Shown here in pieces: positions 63,201-64,000 of a DNA stretch of 64,000 nt (position 1 is the stretch's first letter; each line of letters begins with the position of its first letter). The stretch spans positions 8,473,749 through 8,537,748 of the forward strand of contig CM046850.1 in the NCBI GenBank assembly GCA_025618425.1, in the 5' to 3' direction. The notes beneath the pieces are model-generated. The model did not search any database. It was not told the DNA's origin and was given only the letters and a program-made list of their open reading frames with translations. This DNA is from Heliocidaris tuberculata (taxonomy: Eukaryota > Echinodermata > Echinoidea > Camarodonta > Echinometridae). The translations under genes were made by a program, and so were the position numbers.

Positions 63201-63433
63201 ATCATATCTTCTATCTTCCCATATTTGCAATTGTACATACAGTATGCACTTAATGTAGGGGACCCCATATGTTACCCCTTAAAGAAAGGCCATGCACTCA
63301 GTCTCAGACTGCAATATTTTGCTCCAAAACACCAGGAATATAGCTAGTGAGGAGCCCTGCATAAATGGCTTTGCCCTTGGTCTTACCTTTTGATGAATGG
63401 TCTCAAACGGATTGCCACATGGACGTTATCCAT
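24022..63433 (-). CDS. CENPE: Centromere protein E (kinesin-7), complete 34-exon gene
   Basis: A plus-end-directed mitotic kinesin of the kinetochore; in vertebrates it captures microtubules, drives chromosome congression and acts in the spindle checkpoint. Joined exons give 6,549 nt and 2,182 residues. The motor (about 1-330) has GQTSSGKT (86-93), NEHSSRSH (194-201) and DLAGSER (230-236). The segment [14 protein letters not shown] after the motor, the RRETWCPG site at 414-421 and the terminal CTTQ (2179-2182) identify CENP-E rather than another kinesin. The rest is mainly coiled coil. Human CENP-E is longer (about 2,700 residues), so this one is somewhat short. The start ATG at 63433 has A at -3 and G at +4. 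Every junction uses AG/GT and keeps phase, so the model is strong, but alternative or micro-exons could be missing. Individual exons follow. Confidence 0.95.
24597..24712 (-). CDS. CENPE: CENPE exon 33
   Basis: Residues 2082-2121: [20 protein letters not shown] and [13 protein letters not shown]. Phase 2 in, 1 out; donor GTGAGC. Confidence 0.9.
25503..25653 (-). CDS. CENPE: CENPE exon 32
   Basis: Residues 2032-2082: [40 protein letters not shown] non-helical patch, then a short coiled coil, in the region that binds the kinetochore in vertebrates. Phase 1 in, 2 out. Confidence 0.88.
26135..26235 (-). CDS. CENPE: CENPE exon 31
   Basis: Residues 1998-2032: [20 protein letters not shown] then AADNSG. 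End of the main coiled coil. Phase 2 in, 1 out. Confidence 0.88.
26301..26594. mobile_element. Palindromic MITE, intron 30
   Basis: TTCGAATGTGTCAATGTGAA and its complement bound 294 bp. The arms continue through CTAGATCCTCCCAGC and CAATGGACTGCTTTGTGTT on both sides. Non-coding. Confidence 0.8.
26795..27105. repeat. Tetranucleotide microsatellite, intron 30
   Basis: Imperfect (GAAT)n, (AAAC)n and (AAGT)n next to the donor of exon 30. On the minus strand it reads as long F/I/Y/L-rich frames, which are artefacts. Confidence 0.9.
27108..27283 (-). CDS. CENPE: CENPE exon 30
   Basis: Residues 1940-1998: [39 protein letters not shown]. Coiled coil with a short Gly/Asn break. Donor GTATTC is weak but in phase 2, matching the next exon. 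Confidence 0.87.
27450..28288. mobile_element. MITE carrying a nested MITE, intron 29
   Basis: The ends GGCCTGTATTCTCGAAAG and CTTTCGAGAATACGTGCC are imperfect inverted repeats. The family 1 element at 27494-27991 is inserted inside, at a TTAA between GCCTCAG-containing flanks. Confidence 0.6.
27494..27991. mobile_element. TTAA-type MITE, family 1, inverted copy
   Basis: TTAA|AGGGAAAGTTCACCCTG to GGGTGAACTTTCCCT|TTAA. Very similar to 20530-21027 but in the opposite orientation. Non-coding. Confidence 0.85.
28375..28545 (-). CDS. CENPE: CENPE exon 29
   Basis: Residues 1883-1939: [18 protein letters not shown], then [20 protein letters not shown]. 171 nt; duplicate of exon 27. Confidence 0.9.
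29662..29766 (-). CDS. CENPE: CENPE exon 28
   Basis: Residues 1848-1882: [20 protein letters not shown] and DRRDIFNKK. Coiled coil, phase 0 both sides. Confidence 0.9.
30058..30478. mobile_element. MITE with GGCCACCGCACACC ends, intron 27
   Basis: TAAGGCCAC-type ends: left AGGCCACCGCACACCTTACG, right CGTAAGGTTTGCTGTGGCCT. A diverged relative lies at about 40030-40313 in intron 18. Non-coding. Confidence 0.6.
30739..30909 (-). CDS. CENPE: CENPE exon 27
   Basis: Residues 1791-1847: [37 protein letters not shown]. 171 nt, phase 0/0; sister of exon 29 ([20 protein letters not shown]). Confidence 0.9.
31147..31286. mobile_element. Short hairpin element (CATGAAACGAGGCCC family)
   Basis: The outer ends GCGCATTTCATCAAGTG and CATGAAACGAGGCCC surround CAGCCAATCAGATG. 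Relatives are at 51733-51853, 59215-59367 and 60303-60502. Confidence 0.6.
31621..32027 (+). mobile_element. TTAA-type MITE, family 3, copy 1
   Basis: TTAA|CCCTTTCAGGACAGG to CTTGAAAGGG|TTAA, about 407 bp. CCC termini at TTAA suggest piggyBac-type mobilisation. One of five same-orientation copies in the window. Confidence 0.85.
32138..32266 (-). CDS. CENPE: CENPE exon 26
   Basis: Residues 1748-1790: [20 protein letters not shown] and [16 protein letters not shown]. 129 nt, the same length as exon 25 and clearly duplicated from or with it. Confidence 0.9.
32719..33103 (+). mobile_element. MITE with TACTTCATCCCTTTTGCAG ends, copy 1
   Basis: The left end TACTTCATCCCTTTTGCAG is matched by a degenerate CTGCAAAATAGATAAAGTA at the right. 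Same family and orientation as 36489-36875. Intron 25. Confidence 0.65.
33176..33575 (+). repeat. 98-bp tandem repeat, about four copies
   Basis: GGGAATTCATGGGCCCGTA recurs at 33211, 33310, 33408 and 33506, a period of 98-99 bp, almost identical between copies. It lies in intron 25 at the left end of a larger palindromic element (33216-33958). Confidence 0.95.
33216..33958. mobile_element. MITE with amplified left end
   Basis: CATGGGCCCGTATTCAGTTC at the left and GATTTGAATACCGCCCATG at the right are imperfect inverted repeats. The left terminus has been copied about four times with its flank (98-bp tandem). Non-coding. Confidence 0.55.
33979..34107 (-). CDS. CENPE: CENPE exon 25
   Basis: Residues 1705-1747: [20 protein letters not shown] and [16 protein letters not shown]. 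129 nt, phase 0/0; sister of exon 26. Confidence 0.9.
34708..34782 (-). CDS. CENPE: CENPE exon 24
   Basis: Residues 1680-1704: [21 protein letters not shown] 75-nt duplicate of exon 21. The donor GTTTGA is weak; phase 0 both sides supports it. Confidence 0.85.
35152..35347. mobile_element. Palindromic element (GTATAAGCCA family), copy 1
   Basis: TACCGTATAAGCCAATAAT at the left and TTTATACAGTAT at the right, with CGAAATAAAACCC inside. Related to 51096-51380. Intron 23. Confidence 0.55.
35348..35440 (-). repeat. tRNA-derived SINE-like fragment
   Basis: The minus strand carries GGACCAGTGGTTTGAACAG (A-box-like) and AGGTTCGAGCCCTGG (B-box-like) about 45 nt apart, as in tRNA-derived SINE heads. 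It abuts the donor of exon 23. No intact cloverleaf. Confidence 0.45.
35451..35559 (-). CDS. CENPE: CENPE exon 23
   Basis: Residues 1643-1679: [20 protein letters not shown] and [10 protein letters not shown]. Coiled coil. Phase 2 in, 0 out. Confidence 0.9.
35844..36043 (-). CDS. CENPE: CENPE exon 22
   Basis: Residues 1577-1643: [20 protein letters not shown] and [18 protein letters not shown]. Coiled coil. Phase 0 in, 2 out. A possible extra 54-nt in-phase exon lies just upstream at 36103-36156 but has weak splice sites. Confidence 0.9.
36489..36875 (+). mobile_element. MITE with TACTTCATCCCTTTTGCAG ends, copy 2
   Basis: GGTACTTCATCCCTTTTGCA to TGCAAAAGGGATGAAGTAC, 387 bp, good inverted ends. 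The copy at 32719 shares the interior (TTTTTTGACCA, TCTACAGGATGCCTA). Intron 21. Confidence 0.8.
36925..36999 (-). CDS. CENPE: CENPE exon 21
   Basis: Residues 1552-1576: [20 protein letters not shown]. Exactly 75 nt and phase 0/0, like exon 24 ([10 protein letters not shown]), its sister. Confidence 0.9.
37070..38008. mobile_element. TTAA-type MITE, family 2, with nested insertion
   Basis: TTAA|AGGGAAATCCTACCTTAA at the left; right end GGTTGAACTGCCC, degenerate. Same orientation as 21525-22106. Interrupted near its right end by the element at 37620-37985. Intron 20. Confidence 0.7.
37620..37985. mobile_element. TTAA-type MITE nested in family 2
   Basis: TTAA|AGGGTACCAAGCACC and GGTGATTGGTACACT|TTAA, 366 bp. 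The host copy at 21525-22106 reads through the corresponding point (CATCTTATTACC) without it, confirming insertion. Confidence 0.8.
38116..38256 (-). CDS. CENPE: CENPE exon 20
   Basis: Residues 1505-1551: [18 protein letters not shown] then [22 protein letters not shown] at 1513-1516 resembles a dynein light chain (LC8) anchor motif. Phase 0 both sides. Confidence 0.88.
38925..38979 (-). CDS. CENPE: CENPE exon 19
   Basis: Residues 1486-1504: [19 protein letters not shown]. Coiled coil. Phase 2 in, 0 out; acceptor TTCACAG, donor GTAAGT. Confidence 0.87.
39070..39227. mobile_element. Short hairpin (GGTAACTACCATGGTAAC family), copy 1
   Basis: GGCCCCGTTGCATAAAGCTT to AAGTTTTATGCAACAGGGCC, 158 bp, arms almost fully paired. 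A second copy is at 56873-57038. Intron 18. Confidence 0.8.
40429..42623 (-). CDS. CENPE: CENPE exon 18, giant repeat-built coiled-coil exon
   Basis: Residues 755-1486, 2,195 nt in one exon. After [19 protein letters not shown] it becomes tandem coiled-coil modules such as [20 protein letters not shown] and [17 protein letters not shown]. Long (about 28-residue) and short (about 22-24) modules alternate, roughly two dozen in all. It would form a rigid rod between motor and kinetochore end. Ends AG|GTGAGA. The antisense frames here (for example 40594-41415) are shadows. Confidence 0.95.
43321..43726 (+). mobile_element. TTAA-type MITE, family 3, copy 2
   Basis: TTAA|CCCTTTCATGACAGG to GCAAAAGGG|TTAA, intron 17. 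Same orientation and interior (TTGGCAACAATAAT, GTGTTGCCAATTTAAGGAT) as copy 1. Confidence 0.85.
43785..43859 (-). CDS. CENPE: CENPE exon 17
   Basis: Residues 730-754: [18 protein letters not shown], then KDVKEVE. Coiled coil. Donor GTCAGT chosen; a weaker in-phase GTAGAG lies two codons earlier. Confidence 0.85.
44328..44472. mobile_element. Short hairpin element, intron 16
   Basis: GGCCCCCTTGCATAAAAAG at the left and GCAACTTTTTATGCAAGAGG at the right; the arms share ATTAAACGCAACTC. 145 bp, non-coding. Confidence 0.75.
44955..45063 (-). CDS. CENPE: CENPE exon 16
   Basis: Residues 693-729: [18 protein letters not shown] and [14 protein letters not shown]. Coiled coil. Phase 2 in, 0 out. Confidence 0.9.
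45514..45648 (-). CDS. CENPE: CENPE exon 15
   Basis: Residues 648-693: [19 protein letters not shown] then [13 protein letters not shown]. Coiled coil; sister of exon 14 by sequence and phase. Confidence 0.9.
46198..46270 (-). ncRNA. tRNA-like sequence, left arm (probably pseudo)
   Basis: The minus strand starts GAACCAG and ends CTGGTTC plus C, a 7-bp acceptor stem. TGGTGGTTAAG resembles the A box and GGTTCAAATCC the B box. The 7-base anticodon loop would be CCGGCAA, with C instead of U at position 33 and nominal anticodon GGC. The T stem is mispaired (CAGG/CCCG). Probably a SINE head rather than a working tRNA. Confidence 0.5.
46417..46489 (+). ncRNA. tRNA-like sequence, right arm (probably pseudo)
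   Basis: Inverted partner of 46198-46270, same 73-nt length. B box GGTTCGATTCC is canonical. The loop reads CCGGAAA, so the nominal anticodon (GGA) differs from the other arm, and position 33 is again C. It is unlikely to be a functional tRNA gene. Confidence 0.5.
46782..46919 (-). CDS. CENPE: CENPE exon 14
   Basis: Residues 602-648: [27 protein letters not shown] and a Gln-rich end. Paralogous to exon 15 (LCDALQEEK against LCEALSEEK), same phases 2/2. Confidence 0.9.
47156..47582. mobile_element. MITE with CCCTATCGCATATAGC ends
   Basis: CTCCCTATCGCATATAGCC at the left and GAGCTATATGCGATACGGAG at the right. Contains a (AGCCGATATC)n run at 47170-47203. Intron 13. Confidence 0.6.
48094..48498 (+). 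mobile_element. TTAA-type MITE, family 3, copy 3
   Basis: TTAA|CCCTTTCATGACAGG to CTTGAAAGGA|TTAA, intron 13. Ends about 110 nt from exon 13. Confidence 0.85.
48613..48782 (-). CDS. CENPE: CENPE exon 13
   Basis: Residues 546-602, coiled coil [11 protein letters not shown]. It contains a perfect 21-nt tandem duplication encoding TEENAAL twice (plus strand about 48690-48731). Phase 0 in, 2 out. Confidence 0.9.
48869..49216 (+). pseudogene. Inverted, frame-shifted coiled-coil repeat relic
   Basis: On the plus strand, opposite to CENPE, an 87-nt unit encoding [19 protein letters not shown] and [10 protein letters not shown] repeats about four times. Unit starts at 48882, 48969, 49042 and 49130; the spacings 87, 73 and 88 show a 14-nt deletion and a 1-nt insertion, so the frame is broken. 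It begins about 90 bp beyond the acceptor of exon 13, whose [18 protein letters not shown] resembles the unit. No start codon or convincing splice sites. It is either an inverted duplicate of old CENPE coding sequence or a relic of another coiled-coil gene. Confidence 0.7.
49474..49970. mobile_element. MITE with GTGTTTCATAAAGCTGTTC ends
   Basis: GGTGTTTCATAAAGCTGTTC at the left and GAACAGCTTTATGAAACACC at the right, with GTAAAGTTACGC continuing the arms. 497 bp, intron 12, non-coding. Confidence 0.8.
50039..50244 (-). CDS. CENPE: CENPE exon 12
   Basis: Residues 477-545. Acidic linker, then a basic cluster [16 protein letters not shown] (511-526) and SFTPEEF. Not coiled coil. KRRR could bind microtubules or nucleic acid, and ANVHF is near a PP1 RVxF motif; both are speculation. 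Confidence 0.88.
51096..51380. mobile_element. Palindromic element (GTATAAGCCA family), copy 2
   Basis: TACTGTATAAGCCATAAATT at the left and ATATGGCGTATACAGTA at the right, with CGCGA-rich inner arms (ATTTCGCGACC, TTCGCGAAAATAAAAC). Intron 11. Confidence 0.7.
53691..53883 (-). CDS. CENPE: CENPE exon 11 (Aurora/PP1 site)
   Basis: Residues 413-477. Starts PRRETWCPG: Thr417 lies at the position of human CENP-E Thr422, the Aurora site inside a PP1-docking motif. The rest is Ser-rich and probably disordered ([11 protein letters not shown]). The usual V of the docking motif is E here. Confidence 0.9.
53935..54140 (+). repeat. tRNA-derived SINE-like element
   Basis: GTGGAGCGTTAGCCTG and GTGGGTTCAAAACAAACC resemble A and B boxes, followed by a GC-richer body (GCGCGTTGAAATGCGCC). 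Intron 10. Tentative. Confidence 0.45.
54484..54657 (-). CDS. CENPE: CENPE exon 10
   Basis: Residues 355-412: charged coiled coil ([19 protein letters not shown]), then a basic glycine-containing tail [12 protein letters not shown] that joins the next exon's PRRETW. The donor GTCAGT is non-optimal but in phase. Confidence 0.9.
55065..55811. mobile_element. Inverted-repeat element 11 nt from the exon 9 donor
   Basis: Ends GGTGGTATTCTGAAAA and its complement, flanked by CCTGG on both sides (55060-55064 and 55812-55816). The inner arms share TTGTTGTAACTTTTGTTGTA. A 75-codon minus-strand frame (55384-55611, [15 protein letters not shown]) is of unknown origin. The exon 9 donor GTAAGA is intact just outside. 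Confidence 0.75.
55823..55942 (-). CDS. CENPE: CENPE exon 9 (end of motor, neck)
   Basis: Residues 315-354: [18 protein letters not shown], then [20 protein letters not shown]. The last motor helix passes into the neck and first coiled coil. A mobile element starts 11 nt into the following intron. Confidence 0.95.
56414..56677 (-). CDS. CENPE: CENPE exon 8 (switch II)
   Basis: Residues 227-314. Switch II DLAGSER at 230-236, then [27 protein letters not shown] and [15 protein letters not shown], the microtubule-binding core of the motor. The donor GTGAGT follows STLQ. Phase 0 both sides. Confidence 0.97.
56873..57038. mobile_element. Short hairpin (GGTAACTACCATGGTAAC family), copy 2
   Basis: GGGCCCCGTTGCATAAAACT to AGTTTTATGCAACGGGGC; same interior as 39070-39227 (ATCACTCAACAGCCAATC). 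Intron 7. Confidence 0.8.
57256..57315 (-). CDS. CENPE: CENPE exon 7
   Basis: Residues 207-226: [20 protein letters not shown], the strand and loop before switch II. Donor GTAAGT; the next exon continues [10 protein letters not shown]. Phase 0 both sides. Confidence 0.95.
57712..57861 (-). CDS. CENPE: CENPE exon 6 (switch I)
   Basis: Residues 157-206: [13 protein letters not shown], then [20 protein letters not shown]. Switch I is NEHSSRSH at 194-201. Phase 0 both sides. Confidence 0.96.
57940..58394. mobile_element. TTAA-type MITE, family 4
   Basis: TTAA|CCCTTACTGTCCTAG to ATACAGTAAGGG|TTAA, 455 bp, intron 5. CCC ends at TTAA as in family 3 but a different interior. A 130-codon frame overlapping its left end is spurious. 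Confidence 0.75.
59048..59158 (-). CDS. CENPE: CENPE exon 5
   Basis: Residues 120-156: [29 protein letters not shown] and QLSIRENG. The FLLRVSYxExYNExITDLL motif is standard for CENP-E motors. Phase 0 both sides. Confidence 0.96.
59215..59367. mobile_element. Short hairpin element, intron 4, first
   Basis: GGGCCCTGTTTAATAAAACT and AGTTTTATGAAACGAGGCCC bound 153 bp containing CTGATTGGCTGAGAGCAA. Same family as 31147-31286. Confidence 0.65.
60303..60502. mobile_element. Short hairpin element, intron 4, second
   Basis: GGAAGCGTTTCATGAAGAGT and ACTCTTCATGAAATGCTCCC bound 200 bp, ending about 34 nt from the exon 4 donor. Contains CATCTGATTGGCTGAGAGC. Confidence 0.65.
60537..60655 (-). CDS. CENPE: CENPE exon 4 (P-loop)
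   Basis: Residues 80-119. Holds [18 protein letters not shown] with the ATP-binding P-loop GQTSSGKT at 86-93, the same position as in human CENP-E, then [17 protein letters not shown]. Phase 1 in, 0 out. Confidence 0.97.
61485..61574 (-). CDS. CENPE: CENPE exon 3
   Basis: Residues 50-80: [19 protein letters not shown] then the [11 protein letters not shown] segment leading to the P-loop. Very similar to the same segment of vertebrate CENP-E. Phase 1 both sides. Confidence 0.95.
62018..62426 (+). mobile_element. TTAA-type MITE, family 3, copy 4
   Basis: TTAA|CCCTTTCATAACAGG to CTTGAAAGAG|TTAA, intron 2. Same orientation as the other copies. Confidence 0.85.
62682..62782 (-). CDS. CENPE: CENPE exon 2
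   Basis: Residues 16-50, from [11 protein letters not shown] to GKPYTF, the start of the motor core before the DRVF strand. Acceptor CATCAG, donor GTAAAT, phase 2 in and 1 out. Confidence 0.9.
63387..63433 (-). CDS. CENPE: CENPE exon 1 (start)
   Basis: Residues 1-15 plus two bases of 16: [22 protein letters not shown] is the first kinesin motor strand (usually VxVRVRP). Good Kozak context. Donor GTAAGA. No core promoter was recognised upstream. Confidence 0.93.
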
Positions 63434-64000
63434 ATTTGCTCTTCACTTCTGTTCAAATGAAATACAAAATACCAAAATTTTACAAAGTGGAAATATGAAT
63501 AGAATCAATAGACCTCTATTATAGTATTAGAAGAAATCTAACAACCCACAATACAGATCAAATCTTGTCAGAAGGATAGTCGGTAAATTTACAAGAGACC
63601 TGAAGTCCTGAATAGTACTACTGTCATTGACAAGATGAAGCAAAGCAAAGTCACCTGAGCCTCCACTTCATCCTGCACATTCACTCAATATTTTATAGGG
63701 CCACTCATACTTACTAAATGCGAGGTTATTTATAGTGTGTTTCTTTAACCCTTTCAGGACAGGAATTATTTAAGAGCTCAATTGATCACATTTTGTTCTG
63801 CAAATTGGCAACAATAATATTTTTCTTTTAGTGCTACGTGGTTCTAATAAGATGTAATGTCTTGAAAATAATATACATGGTTAGGAACTTTGTCGAAAAG
63901 TTTTAAAAGTTGCCAATTTGGACAAAAAAACAATGATTTTGAATCTCTCAATGTGTTGCCAATTTAAGGATGTTCAATCTTATTCTCCTTTTTAAAATTC
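63434..64000. other. Upstream flank of CENPE
   Basis: Probably holds the 5' UTR and promoter on the minus strand, but no TATA box, CpG-rich patch or other core element was recognised. It ends in family 3 copy 5. Confidence 0.5.
63749..64000 (+). mobile_element. TTAA-type MITE, family 3, copy 5 (cut by window end)
   Basis: TTAA|CCCTTTCAGGACAGG starts at 63749 and runs off the window. About 315 bp upstream of the CENPE start codon, so it may lie in the promoter region. Confidence 0.85.

Larger units (their letters stand above)
24210..63386 (-). other. CENPE introns: overview
   Basis: Introns are about 0.3-3.4 kb. Those with recognised elements are listed separately. Intron 11 (50245-53690) is the longest: a palindromic element at 51096-51380, a 20-G run at 51713-51732, an (AT)n run near 52470, and otherwise AT-rich sequence with nothing recognised. 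A diverged interspersed sequence (CCTCCAAAATTTCTTTGGTC type) appears in introns 11 (51860-52010), 9 (54723-55045) and 3 (61195-61460, inverted). Intron 28 has a degenerate ~120-bp repeat at 28850-29290 (GAGCCAAGTTTGAAGTTGAT). Intron 4 has an unclassified GC-richer stretch at 59640-60170. Introns 2, 5, 10, 15, 31, 32 and 33 hold little beyond what is listed. Confidence 0.6.

Overview
The window looks like animal nuclear DNA, most likely from a marine invertebrate deuterostome; a sea urchin is my best guess. It is AT-rich, and its genes have short exons separated by roughly 1-kb introns packed with small palindromic mobile elements. The species is inferred from style of sequence, not proven. There are no bacterial features.

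Layout. (1) 269-8036, minus strand: a complete-looking two-exon gene for a 308-residue sulfotransferase-like P-loop protein. Its 6.8-kb intron is full of repeats: a locally amplified ~150-170 bp unit, a mariner-like element, and a hAT-like element whose paralogous empty site also lies in the window. (2) 9103-14290: a 5.2-kb block of a 53-bp minisatellite (about 90 copies), bounded by a 20-bp inverted repeat and flipping orientation near its right end. (3) 15771-17255: a decayed non-LTR retrotransposon on the minus strand, split by a TTAA-flanked foldback element. (4) 18507-23665: a 5-kb pair of inverted arms. (5) 24022-63433, minus strand: one complete gene for the kinetochore kinesin CENP-E. 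(6) 63434-64000: upstream flank, ending in a truncated TTAA-type element.

CENP-E is the main content. I reconstructed 34 coding exons (6,549 nt, 2,182 residues) by matching AG/GT splice sites and reading phase from the ATG at 63433 to the TGA at 24022. The motor is in exons 1-9, with P-loop GQTSSGKT at residues 86-93, NEHSSRSH at 194-201 and DLAGSER at 230-236. It is followed by a basic RRETW site equivalent to the vertebrate Aurora/PP1 site, a long coiled coil that includes one 2,195-nt repeat-built exon, and a C-terminal CTTQ farnesylation box. Several coiled-coil exons are near-copies of each other in size and sequence.

I see no sign of an operon-like or defence system. The most unusual items are the bounded minisatellite block, the altered PP1-docking motif, an inverted and frame-shifted coiled-coil repeat relic inside a CENP-E intron, a foldback carrying a tRNA-like sequence in each arm, and an element sitting 11 nt from a splice donor.
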